Source of the DNA: an uncultured Spirochaetaceae bacterium | Lineage (GTDB): Bacteria > Spirochaetota > Spirochaetia > Sphaerochaetales > Sphaerochaetaceae | Length of the DNA stretch: 64,000 nt | Assembly (NCBI GenBank): GCA_944388955.1 | Contig: CALXKJ010000004.1 | Span: forward strand, 62,001 to 126,000 | Direction of reading: 5' to 3' | In this document: one piece after another, positions 41,751-49,555 of the stretch | How the letters are laid out: every line of letters starts with the position of its first letter | Numbering within the stretch: position 1 is the first letter of the stretch | The notes under the pieces: generated by a model | What the model saw: the letters and a program-made list of their open reading frames with translations, nothing else | What the model was told of the DNA's origin: nothing | The model's database searches: none | Program-made: the position numbers and the translations under genes

Positions 41751-42572
41751 ATGATACGCTTATTGTTCCTCGGCGAGATAACAGGCAGGCCTGGCATCAC
41801 GGCACTGAAGAAAGGCCTTGCCTCCCTCAAGACTGAGTATGAGATAGATTATACAATCGCAAACGGCGAAGGCATGACGAATGGTTTCGGTATCGGGAAG
41901 GCTCATTCAATACAGCTTGGAAAGATGGGGGTTGATCTCGTCACTGGAGCTGAAAAGCTCTTTTTCAAGATAGACATGGTCGAATTCATACCGAAAGCCA
42001 GCTTCATACTGAGACCTGTCAACTACCCTCCTATGTGTCCTGGACATGGTATAAAATACGTTACAGTAAAGAACAGGAAGCTCATGATCATCAACCTGCA
42101 GGGCAACTCAGGCTTCGCGAGACAGAGCATACAGAATGCGTTTTATTCAATCGACAGCATACTGAAGAAAGCCGAAGAGAATGGTGATGGCTGCATTCCC
42201 ATAGTCCTATTCCATGCCGCGATGTCAGCAGAGAAGAAAACAATGAAATTCTTCCTCGATGGCAGGGTAAGCGCTGTCATAGGCACACACACGAAAGTGC
42301 TTACAGCTGATGAATGTGTAACAGATAAAGGCACCGCATATATAACAGACAACGGCAGAGTCGGCTCATTCATGTCAGTTTCTGGCTTCGATCCGGAAAC
42401 AGAGATAAAGAAGCTGAGGACTCAGATTCCTGTCAGAAGCCAGGAATGCTGGAATGATGGTATAATAGAAGGAGTGGTTGTCGACATAAACGAGGAAAGC
42501 GGCAAAGCTGAGAGAATCGAGCGTATAGCAAAGCATGTTGAGATAGTCAGACCCGAGGAAAAGGACGAATGA
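41751..42572 (+). CDS. ymdB: YmdB-family metallophosphoesterase
   Basis: 273 residues from the ATG at 41751; a longer in-frame reading would start inside the tRNA and is rejected. MIRLLFLGEITGRPGITAL has Glu where most YmdB proteins have GDVVG (Asp). TIANGEGMTNGFGIG replaces the usual ANGEN..GG.G, and HAAMSAEKK and GTHTKVLTAD match the remaining metal ligands. YmdB hydrolyses 2',3'-cyclic nucleotides and affects RNA turnover in B. subtilis. The Asp-to-Glu and Asn-to-Gly changes in metal-site motifs make activity uncertain. First gene of a six-gene operon. Confidence 0.8.
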   Translation: MIRLLFLGEITGRPGITALKKGLASLKTEYEIDYTIANGEGMTNGFGIGKAHSIQLGKMGVDLVTGAEKLFFKIDMVEFIPKASFILRPVNYPPMCPGHGIKYVTVKNRKLMIINLQGNSGFARQSIQNAFYSIDSILKKAEENGDGCIPIVLFHAAMSAEKKTMKFFLDGRVSAVIGTHTKVLTADECVTDKGTAYITDNGRVGSFMSVSGFDPETEIKKLRTQIPVRSQECWNDGIIEGVVVDINEESGKAERIERIAKHVEIVRPEEKDE

Positions 42573-42976
42573 AGCAGATTGTGACGATACAGGAGAAAAC
42601 GGATAAAGGCCTCATCGCGGGTTGCGATAAAACAGCCTGTGAAGGATGTAAGGGCTCCTTTTTCTGCACTTCCAAAAAATCATCATTCACAGTCACAAAT
42701 CCCGATGGCATACCACTCGAGGAAGGTGATAAGGCAGTAATAGAGCTTCCGCCAGGGAAAACACTGTTTTCTGTATTCATGAGTCTGGGACTGCCTCTTA
42801 TCATGTTTCTCCCAGGCTACTTCATCGGATTGCTCTTTACAGATAACGAGGGCTTATTATTCCTTTCTGCAATCATTAGTGTAGCTATTGGTTTTGCTAT
42901 TTCAGCGCTATATTTCCATTTCAGAAGAAACAGATTCACTCCGAGAATCATCCGCAAAGGAGATGCAGAGGATTGA
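42569..42976 (+). CDS. RseC/MucC-like integral membrane protein
   Basis: 135 residues. An N-terminal cytoplasmic Cys cluster (CDKTACEGCKGSFFC, about 19-33) and two transmembrane helices (about 68-88 and 93-115) are the plan of RseC/MucC, the SoxR-reducing accessory protein linked to Rnf electron transport. No rnf or sox gene is nearby. Overlaps ymdB and the lptC-like gene by 4 nt. Confidence 0.75.
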   Translation: MKQIVTIQEKTDKGLIAGCDKTACEGCKGSFFCTSKKSSFTVTNPDGIPLEEGDKAVIELPPGKTLFSVFMSLGLPLIMFLPGYFIGLLFTDNEGLLFLSAIISVAIGFAISALYFHFRRNRFTPRIIRKGDAED

Positions 42977-43494
42977 AAAGGCTCTTCATTCTTCTCGTCG
43001 CCATCCTTATCCTTACATCCTGCTCCTTCCGGAATGAAGAGGAGAGGCATGAAAAACTCGAAAGACCTAGCATAATACTTGAGAACGCAGAGTTCACATT
43101 AGGTCAGGATAATAATCAGCCTGTGTACATTAAAAGCAGTGTCATGATGCTCTACTCTGAAGACCATAAGGCAATTGTCGAGAACATGTCATTCATCTCA
43201 TACGACGAGAACATGACACCTTCGATAGAAGGCTCCGCAGACTACGCAGAGATAGACACTGAAGCGGAGACGATGGCGCTCAGCGGCAATGTGAGGATGT
43301 ATCAGCATGAGGAGAACATGACAATCGAGTCCGATGCTCTCAGCTTTGATACAGCAAATGACGAGATTACTGCCGATGGTGAGGTTTATGCATCTTCCGA
43401 CGATGGAAGCTTCAGAGGCTCAGGGTTTGCCGCGGATCTCAGGGAGAAACGGTATTCATTCAGGACGATTTCAGAAGGAGTATTCAATATATGA
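42973..43494 (+). CDS. lptC: LptC-like lipoprotein (LPS export)
   Basis: 173 residues from a TTG start overlapping the previous stop (TTGA). A lipoprotein signal with LTSC lipobox at about residues 14-17 replaces the usual LptC transmembrane anchor. The rest is repeating beta-strand (FTLGQDNNQPVYIKSSVMMLYSEDHKAIVENM...) as in the LptC/OstA beta-jellyroll. Upstream of an LptA-like and an LptB gene, it would pass lipid from the LptB2FG complex to LptA. LptF, LptG and LptD are not in the window. Confidence 0.75.
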   Translation: MKRLFILLVAILILTSCSFRNEEERHEKLERPSIILENAEFTLGQDNNQPVYIKSSVMMLYSEDHKAIVENMSFISYDENMTPSIEGSADYAEIDTEAETMALSGNVRMYQHEENMTIESDALSFDTANDEITADGEVYASSDDGSFRGSGFAADLREKRYSFRTISEGVFNI

Positions 43495-44111
43495 GAAAGC
43501 TTTGTCTTCTGTTTTCCATCTTTCTCATCGCGGCATACGTATGGGGAGATAATATTGAATTCTCAGGCGGCGAGAGCTCTGTAGAACTGAGAGACGGAAG
43601 GGAGAATGTCACACTTTCCGGAGGAGCTTCCGTGACAGTCGGCTCAATGATAATCACAGCTGACGAGATAACGCTTACAGGTGAGAACTGGAGATATGTT
43701 GAATGTTCGGGCGGCACATCAATAACCGACGAAGAGAGAGGAATCAGCATAAAAACCCAATCAATATGGTATGACAGGGAGAATGAAAGGATTCTCATCT
43801 CATCATGGTTTGAAATCGATGACACGGAAAATGAGGTATATGCCGCAGGTGCGTCTCTTGAATATCTTCTGGAAGAGGAGCTTCTACGCCTCAGCAAAGA
43901 TATCTCGCTGCTGAAAGCCTCTGACGACAGCATAATGCGCTGTACCGCCGAGAGTGTAGTCTTCTCGCGCACAGCCAACACTGTCGAACTCAGGGGAAAT
44001 GCGTCGGTTGATTGGGATGGTGACAGATATGAGGCTGAAGTCATCAGTGTTAATCTCGATACGGACAGCATCATGCTGGATGGAAGGATAAGGGGTGTGA
44101 TAAATGGCTGA
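43491..44111 (+). CDS. lptA: LptA/OstA-like periplasmic protein
   Basis: 206 residues with a cleavable signal peptide (MRKLCLLFSIFLIAAYVWG). The mature part is a repeating beta-jellyroll (SSVELRDGRENVTLSGGASVTVGSM..., ADEITLTGEN, ELRGNASVDWDGDRYEAE), characteristic of OstA-like domains that form the transperiplasmic lipid bridge. Overlaps lptC-like by 4 nt and lptB by 8 nt. Confidence 0.8.
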   Translation: MRKLCLLFSIFLIAAYVWGDNIEFSGGESSVELRDGRENVTLSGGASVTVGSMIITADEITLTGENWRYVECSGGTSITDEERGISIKTQSIWYDRENERILISSWFEIDDTENEVYAAGASLEYLLEEELLRLSKDISLLKASDDSIMRCTAESVVFSRTANTVELRGNASVDWDGDRYEAEVISVNLDTDSIMLDGRIRGVING

Positions 44112-44838
44112 GCTCGTCGTTGACCATCTATCGAAATTCTATGGAAGGAAGCATGTTGTCAAGAACGTCTCATTCTCCATGTCCAGCGGGGACATCACAG
44201 GACTGCTCGGGCCCAACGGAGCTGGGAAGACCACATCATTCTACATGATAGTAGGCTTCATAAAAGCCGATGGAGGCTCTGTCGTCGTCAACGGTCATGA
44301 TATAACAAAGCTGCCTATGCACAAACGCTCGAGAATGGGACTTGCGTATCTCCCGCAGGAGGCATCTGTTTTCAGGAAGCTGACCGTGGAAGATAATATA
44401 AAACTGGTTCTTCAGGCTGAAAAGAATATGAATGGAAGCGAGAAGAAAGAGCTCCTGGAGAGTCTTATCTCCGACTTCGGCCTTGATAGAGTCAGAAAGC
44501 AATATGGTTACACGCTCTCCGGCGGTGAACGGCGACGAACAGAGATAGCCCGTTCTCTGGCTACAAAGCCCGAATTCCTGCTTCTCGATGAGCCTTTCGC
44601 TGGAATAGATCCAAAGGCTGTATATGAGATCAAGCAGATCATAAGACGACTTGCATCATCTGGAATCGGGATCCTTATCACAGACCATAATGTGCGTGAT
44701 ACGCTTGAAATAACGACAAAGGCGCATATCATATCAGATGGGGAGATTCTTGTATCAGGGACGCGTGAGGAGCTGCTTCATAATGAAGAGGCGCGCGAAA
44801 TCTACTTCGGCAAGGACTTCGACAAGGATGCACAATGA
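44104..44838 (+). CDS. lptB: LPS export ABC transporter ATP-binding protein
   Basis: 244 residues. Walker A LLGPNGAGKTTSFYMIVGFI (about 34-53) with the LptB-typical continuation, Q-loop LAYLPQEASVFRKLTVEDN, signature LSGGERRRTEIAR, Walker B FLLLDEPFAGIDP, switch ITDHNVRDTLE. These match LptB closely. It powers extraction of LPS-like glycolipid from the inner membrane. Overlaps rpoN by 4 nt. Confidence 0.93.
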   Translation: MAELVVDHLSKFYGRKHVVKNVSFSMSSGDITGLLGPNGAGKTTSFYMIVGFIKADGGSVVVNGHDITKLPMHKRSRMGLAYLPQEASVFRKLTVEDNIKLVLQAEKNMNGSEKKELLESLISDFGLDRVRKQYGYTLSGGERRRTEIARSLATKPEFLLLDEPFAGIDPKAVYEIKQIIRRLASSGIGILITDHNVRDTLEITTKAHIISDGEILVSGTREELLHNEEAREIYFGKDFDKDAQ

Positions 44839-46208
44839 TTCATCAAGGGCTTGATCTTTCGCTTAAGCAGGAACTTAAACTCAACGCACAGCTTGTCCAG
44901 ACAATGGAAATGCTTTCTTTTTCGCAGGATGAGCTGAGAGAGAAGATCAAGAAAGAAGCTGAAAGCAACCCTGCCCTGCTCATTCATGACGGAGAGGCAT
45001 CCTATGACAAGCTCAGAAATGAATACAGGAGCAGAACCGAAAGACGTGAAAGCTTCTCTGACGATGCACCTTATCTTCCAGATGACAGAGAGAACAGCAA
45101 CTGGATGGAAGCGATAGTCAGTGAGAAGGAAAGCCTTCAGAGCCACCTCATGGCGGAACTGGGATGTCTGAATATCGAGGACAATGTAAGACGGACAGCA
45201 GAGACACTGATTACATCTCTGGACAGAAATGGTTTCTTCCCCTCCTCTCCAGAATCACTTGTCAGGAAAGATGAGCAGCCATACGTCAAGGATGCGCTCG
45301 ATATAATAAGACATATGGAGCCTGATGGCGTAGGCGCTATGGATTGGAGAGATAGCCTTATCATCCAGGCTGAAGCGAAAGGCATGGAGGGAAACGAGCT
45401 CAGGCTCTTCAGCTCTTTTGTCTACAATGAGCTCGATAACGCACGTCTCGGCAAGTTCGATATCATAGCCAAGAACCTTGGCATAGAGAAAGAAGAGGTC
45501 AACGCCCTCTATGAATTCCTGAAGACCCTTACCCCATTTCCGGGACGCAGATATGGCTCTGAATGGGAAGAGTATATAATTCCCGAGCTTTCGATAAAGA
45601 AAGAGGATGGGATTCTCACTATGCGCGTGAATAAAGACGCGATTCCTTCTGTCGAGATTGATCCGGAATACAAAGAGCTTGCCGAGGAGTACAGGAAAAG
45701 CGACAGCAGGGAGGCGCAGGAAGCGGCTTCATTCATAAAAGGAAAGATAAATGCCGCCAACAATCTCATCACTCAGCTGAACATGAGAGCCAGGACTATA
45801 GAGAAGACAGGCGCTGTTCTTATGGAGAAACAGAGAGATTTCTTTCTGAATGGTCCGCTCTATCTGAAAGGAATGACGATGCAGGAAGTCGCGGATGAAG
45901 TGGGCGTGCATGAGGCAACGATAAGCAGGATTGCCTCATCGAAGTATATCGACACCGATTTCGGGATTTATCCTATAAGATCCCTTTTCTCTAATTCCGT
46001 CACCTCTGATAACGGAAGCAATATCTCAAAGAATGCCGTGAAGGAAATGATACGTCAGATCATAGAGGAAAACAGCACAGGCAAAGCGCTATCCGACCAG
46101 AAGATAAGCGACATACTCATGCAGCGCGGCATCAAGACAGCACGAAGGACTGTAAGCAAATACCGAAAGGAGCTCGATATAGATTCATCATTCTCCAGGA
46201 ACAGCTGA
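44835..46208 (+). CDS. rpoN: RNA polymerase sigma-54 factor
   Basis: 457 residues. Region I is the Gln/Leu-rich activator-contact segment (LSLKQELKLNAQLVQTMEMLSFSQDEL), the core-binding domain is around 100-300, a helix-turn-helix around 345-370 (TMQEVADEVGVHEATISRIAS), and the C-terminal RpoN box ARRTVSKYRKEL near residue 438 reads the -24 element. Needs AAA+ activators, none of which are in this window. The lptCAB-rpoN-hpf order matches that of E. coli. Confidence 0.95.
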   Translation: MIHQGLDLSLKQELKLNAQLVQTMEMLSFSQDELREKIKKEAESNPALLIHDGEASYDKLRNEYRSRTERRESFSDDAPYLPDDRENSNWMEAIVSEKESLQSHLMAELGCLNIEDNVRRTAETLITSLDRNGFFPSSPESLVRKDEQPYVKDALDIIRHMEPDGVGAMDWRDSLIIQAEAKGMEGNELRLFSSFVYNELDNARLGKFDIIAKNLGIEKEEVNALYEFLKTLTPFPGRRYGSEWEEYIIPELSIKKEDGILTMRVNKDAIPSVEIDPEYKELAEEYRKSDSREAQEAASFIKGKINAANNLITQLNMRARTIEKTGAVLMEKQRDFFLNGPLYLKGMTMQEVADEVGVHEATISRIASSKYIDTDFGIYPIRSLFSNSVTSDNGSNISKNAVKEMIRQIIEENSTGKALSDQKISDILMQRGIKTARRTVSKYRKELDIDSSFSRNS

Positions 46209-46222
46209 TACCCATTATTGTT

Positions 46223-46251
46223 TTGTTTTATCTGAAATCATGCGGTATAAT
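46223..46251 (+). promoter_or_regulatory. Promoter of hpf
   Basis: -35 TTGTTT (46223-46228), 17-nt spacer, perfect -10 TATAAT (46246-46251). The start codon is 26 nt further on with Shine-Dalgarno AAAAGGAGG, so this transcript has a normal leader. Confidence 0.75.
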
Positions 46252-46277
46252 CAGAAAAAAGGGGAAAAGGAGGCAGT

Positions 46278-46574
46278 ATGAATCTAACATTCAGAGGCAT
46301 CGGATTCACACCTACGGACGAAGATCGTGAATTTCTCGACAAGAAACTGAAGAAACTTTCGTTCGCGGATGACTATCTCCACGATCTGGATATCGTGGCA
46401 ACGAAGGAGAGCAAGGGCATCGGCTTCCATATCGACGCGACACTCCACTTCACATGGAAGAAAGAGAAAGTAGTCTCCCAGGATGCCTACGAACTTTACG
46501 AAGGTATTGAGCTTGTTGCCGATAAAATACAGGCAGCGGCTAAGAAAGAAAAAGAAAAGACAATGAAAATCTGA
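46278..46574 (+). CDS. hpf: Ribosome hibernation promoting factor (short HPF/RaiA type)
   Basis: 98 residues, the short HPF size. FRGIGFTPTDEDREFLDKKLKKL (about 4-26) and IDATLHFTWKKEK show the beta-alpha-beta-beta-beta-alpha fold that sits in the 30S decoding groove. No C-terminal dimerisation extension. Own promoter, strong Shine-Dalgarno and a hairpin terminator, suggesting high, growth-phase-dependent expression. Confidence 0.9.
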   Translation: MNLTFRGIGFTPTDEDREFLDKKLKKLSFADDYLHDLDIVATKESKGIGFHIDATLHFTWKKEKVVSQDAYELYEGIELVADKIQAAAKKEKEKTMKI

Positions 46575-46578
46575 TGTT

Positions 46579-46600
46579 AAGGGCTGCTTCGGCGGCCCTT
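46579..46600 (+). terminator. Hairpin terminator after hpf
   Basis: AAGGGCTGC-TTCG-GCGGCCCTT, 9-bp stem (one G-T pair) with a TTCG tetraloop, 4 nt after the stop. The T-tract is short, and the hairpin abuts the hprK promoter. Confidence 0.75.
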
Positions 46601-46621
46601 ATTCATTGCACTGTGCTGTGC

Positions 46622-46627
46622 TATAAT
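46622..46627 (+). promoter_or_regulatory. -10 element of the leaderless hprK promoter
   Basis: Perfect TATAAT, then 7 nt (TCCCGGT) and ATG at 46635. A TTATTC hexamer 17 nt upstream is a weak -35. No Shine-Dalgarno. Confidence 0.65.
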
Positions 46628-46634
46628 TCCCGGT

Positions 46635-47639
46635 ATGAATGAATTTACGGTCCTTGACCTTCTGGATCTTGATTTGAGGGAACACAACAATCTGCAGCTT
46701 AAATGCATCGCCGGGCGTTCCGGACTTTCCAGAACAATCCGCAATTCGAAGATATCACGTCCAGGACTGGCGTTCACTGGCTTTTTTGAGGCATTCTCAG
46801 GGCAGAGCATCCAGCTCATAGGACGCGCTGAGCAGTCTTATATCGATATGCTCGAAAAACGGAATGAATATGGGAATATAGAGAAATTCTTCTCCTATGA
46901 CATGCCATGCATCGTCTTCATCGGTGGATACAAGCCCTCTGAGCATTTTATAGAGCTTGCCGAGAAAAATGCTGTAGCCATTCTCTCGACACCTCTCGAG
47001 TCCTCTGATTTCTCAAGACGTCTCTACTCCCTTCTTGATGAAGTCTTCGCGGCAACGATGACAATCCACGGCGTACTTGTCGATGTATATGGAATCGGGG
47101 TGCTTATCACAGGTGACAGTGGTGTCGGAAAAAGCGAGACTGCGCTGGAGCTTATCGAAAGAGGCCACAGGCTCATAAGCGATGACACTGTAAAGCTCAA
47201 GAACATATCAGGCACATTCCTGATGGGCATGGGCGAAAATCCATATCTTGCCCACCATATGGAGATTCGAGGACTTGGGATTATCAACATAGCGAATCTT
47301 TTCGGTGTCGGGACTATCAGGGAAAAGAAGCATGTCCAGCTCTCTGTTGTCCTCGAAAACTGGGAATCAAACAAAGTGTATGACAGAATCGGTGACTCCC
47401 TTACAGACACATATCTTGGGATAACAATACCGAAAATCGTCATACCAGTACGTCCTGGCAGGAATGTCCCAATACTCATCGAAACAGCGGCTGGCAATGA
47501 GAGAATGAAGAAGCTAGGATATTACTCATCGAAGGAATTCGACCAGAATGTACTAAAATGGCTGGAAAGCGAAGCTGCTCGCAAAATGTACTTCAACAGT
47601 GACGAGATTCTTGGAGGCGATGGCGAAAGTGATCAGTAA
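46635..47639 (+). CDS. hprK: HPr kinase/phosphorylase
   Basis: 334 residues. N-terminal domain (about 1-130) then the kinase domain with Walker A ITGDSGVGKSETALELI (about 157-173) and the HprK signature MEIRGLGIINIANLFG (about 207-222). Phosphorylates HPr on the regulatory serine and reverses it, tying carbon supply to gene control. Heads the operon hprK-ptsH-lexA-like-holA. Overlaps ptsH by 20 nt. It occupies the place of ptsN in the E. coli rpoN-hpf-ptsN block. Confidence 0.95.
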   Translation: MNEFTVLDLLDLDLREHNNLQLKCIAGRSGLSRTIRNSKISRPGLAFTGFFEAFSGQSIQLIGRAEQSYIDMLEKRNEYGNIEKFFSYDMPCIVFIGGYKPSEHFIELAEKNAVAILSTPLESSDFSRRLYSLLDEVFAATMTIHGVLVDVYGIGVLITGDSGVGKSETALELIERGHRLISDDTVKLKNISGTFLMGMGENPYLAHHMEIRGLGIINIANLFGVGTIREKKHVQLSVVLENWESNKVYDRIGDSLTDTYLGITIPKIVIPVRPGRNVPILIETAAGNERMKKLGYYSSKEFDQNVLKWLESEAARKMYFNSDEILGGDGESDQ

Positions 47640-47892
47640 AGAACTTGAAGTACAGAACAGAGCAGGAATTCATGCACGTCCTGCGACAGAAATCTCCACG
47701 ACAGCGGCAAGATTCAAATCTGATATATTCTTCGTGAAGGACACGATGAAGATAAACGCAAAGTCAATCATGGGTGTCATAACACTCGGGGCGACATACA
47801 AGACGAAAATATTATGCATATGCGACGGAGAGGACGAAGAAGAGGCAATGGAGGCCCTTGATTCCCTTTTCAGGAGGAGATTCGAAACTTGA
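47620..47892 (+). CDS. ptsH: Phosphocarrier protein HPr
   Basis: 90 residues from the ATG at 47620 (GGAG ribosome site). RAGIHARPA carries the active His16 and KINAKSIMGVITL has the Ser47 that HprK modifies. No PTS enzyme I or EII gene is nearby, and with hprK adjacent its role may be mainly regulatory, as proposed for treponemes. The stop overlaps the next start (TTGA). Confidence 0.93.
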   Translation: MAKVISKELEVQNRAGIHARPATEISTTAARFKSDIFFVKDTMKINAKSIMGVITLGATYKTKILCICDGEDEEEAMEALDSLFRRRFET

Positions 47893-48497
47893 AGAAGCTC
47901 ACCGAAAGGCAGAAAGAGATCCTTGACTACATCTCAGCTTACATCTTGACGAATGGACGCTCACCTTCCTTGAGGGAAATCGGGGAAGCTTTCGGATTTT
48001 CACATATTGCCGCGCGCGATGCGGTGTCCGCTCTTGTGAAGAAGGGTTGGCTAGAGAAGAAAGACAATGGACTCAGATCCCTAGCCTTCCCCCAAGACGA
48101 AAGACTCAAGAGGGAGAATAACGCGGTACCTTACTATAAGCATGAGCCCACGATTGAGGAACTTGAGGATGGGACGGAGATAAATATCTACATACCACGA
48201 ACTCTCAACGCTTCCTACGTTTTCCGCGTGACTTCCGAATCAATGCACAATGGGGGGATTCTTCCTGGCGATTATGCGGTGATGACTGAATCAACACTGC
48301 AGAATGCTGACGGGAACATAACACTCGCCTACTATGGTGATGATGAGAAAACGCCGGAGCTTCGCATCCTCAGACGCATAGGAAATGGCTATGCACTTCT
48401 TATCCCCGATAATGATACAATGGGCGTTATAAAAGCAGCCGAAAGCAGTCTAAGGATTCTTGGCCGCCTTATATCCATCAGGAGGGATTACATTTGA
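47889..48497 (+). CDS. LexA-like repressor with a disabled autocleavage site
   Basis: 202 residues, TTG start overlapping the HPr stop. The N-terminal winged helix matches LexA (LTERQKEILDYISAYILTNGRSPSLREIGEAFGF). The C-terminal S24 fold is kept with SESMHNGGILPGDYAVM (Ser118 at the nucleophile position). The catalytic lysine position (VKRLK in E. coli) reads LRILRR, so Arg159 replaces Lys, and the Ala-Gly cleavage site region reads YYKHEP. Both changes should abolish RecA-stimulated self-cleavage. It may be a constitutive or ligand-controlled repressor rather than an SOS switch. Confidence 0.8.
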   Translation: MKKLTERQKEILDYISAYILTNGRSPSLREIGEAFGFSHIAARDAVSALVKKGWLEKKDNGLRSLAFPQDERLKRENNAVPYYKHEPTIEELEDGTEINIYIPRTLNASYVFRVTSESMHNGGILPGDYAVMTESTLQNADGNITLAYYGDDEKTPELRILRRIGNGYALLIPDNDTMGVIKAAESSLRILGRLISIRRDYI

Positions 48498-49555
48498 ACT
48501 ACATACTGCTTGGTCCTGAAGAGGGACAGAAAAGCGATTGGCTTGAAAGTGAGAAGAAACGTGTGCTTAAAGAGCATCCGGACGCCGAGATTCTCCAGAT
48601 ATATGTTGGCGATGACAAAGGGGATGACCTTGATGCAGCCCTCTCCCAGCCATCTCTCTTCTCATCTTTCCGGTTTGTCATCATCAAGCAGTATGAGAAC
48701 AGAAGTGCTAAGGACACATTCGATAAAGCAATTATGGATTTCCTCTCATCCGGTCTCACAGATGCTGAATTCGTGATTATCTCATCGGAGAAATCACAAT
48801 CACGGATAAGAAAGGAAATCATTGGCAGCAAGAATGTCAGCGTCATCATGTTCTGGGAGATGTTCGATAGCCAGAAAAAGGATTGGATAAAAGCTGCATT
48901 CCAAAAAGAAGGCTTTTATATCGGCGTGGAGGCCATCGATGAAGTTCTTTTCTCTGTTGATAACAATACAGCGGAGATGAGGAATCTCGTCTCGGCGTTA
49001 TCTTTATACTTCCATTCATCAAGCGATGGGAAAACAGAGATAACCACGGAAGACATCAGGAAATACGCGCTCCAGACACGAGGAGAAGATGGTCTTACTC
49101 TCTTTCAGGCTATTGCTGATGGCGACCTCGAGCATGCAGAGTCGATAGCTTCTTCGATTATATTATCTGATTCAACAGCAGCAGGAAGGGCTTTCCAGAC
49201 TGTCATCCAGCGTTTCAGGCAGCTTGAAAGCTTTGAAATACTGAAAGCCTCCGGAAATGGCGAGGAGTACGCATTCCAGAATGCAGATAGCCTCTCGCCT
49301 TATCCTGTTTTCTACCCTACAAAAGGAATAAAGAAAAAGGACTGGCCTCTTTTCAGGAAAGCGGCACAGCGCTATCCGCTCAAAGATACATCGAGAATCA
49401 TCGGCTATCTGGGAAGAATGGACAGAATTGTCAAAAGCACTGGTAGCGAATGGACAGGACTTCTATTCTCATCCATTCTATGCACTGTAATGATAGACAA
49501 AGGAAGAGAAGAGGATTTCTCGCTGAGTGACAATCCGCTTGCAGAAAGCATTTAG
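48494..49555 (+). CDS. holA: DNA polymerase III delta subunit
   Basis: 353 residues from a TTG start overlapping the previous gene. Opening NYILLGPEEGQKSDWLESEK, LSQPSLFSSFRFVIIKQYEN (about 49-68) and the RQLESFEIL region near 237-245 fit HolA: an inactive AAA+ fold plus collar domain that opens the beta clamp. Clamp-loader genes are commonly divergent in sequence, so the match is by overall pattern. Its last 4 nt overlap uvrC tail to tail. Confidence 0.8.
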   Translation: MNYILLGPEEGQKSDWLESEKKRVLKEHPDAEILQIYVGDDKGDDLDAALSQPSLFSSFRFVIIKQYENRSAKDTFDKAIMDFLSSGLTDAEFVIISSEKSQSRIRKEIIGSKNVSVIMFWEMFDSQKKDWIKAAFQKEGFYIGVEAIDEVLFSVDNNTAEMRNLVSALSLYFHSSSDGKTEITTEDIRKYALQTRGEDGLTLFQAIADGDLEHAESIASSIILSDSTAAGRAFQTVIQRFRQLESFEILKASGNGEEYAFQNADSLSPYPVFYPTKGIKKKDWPLFRKAAQRYPLKDTSRIIGYLGRMDRIVKSTGSEWTGLLFSSILCTVMIDKGREEDFSLSDNPLAESI

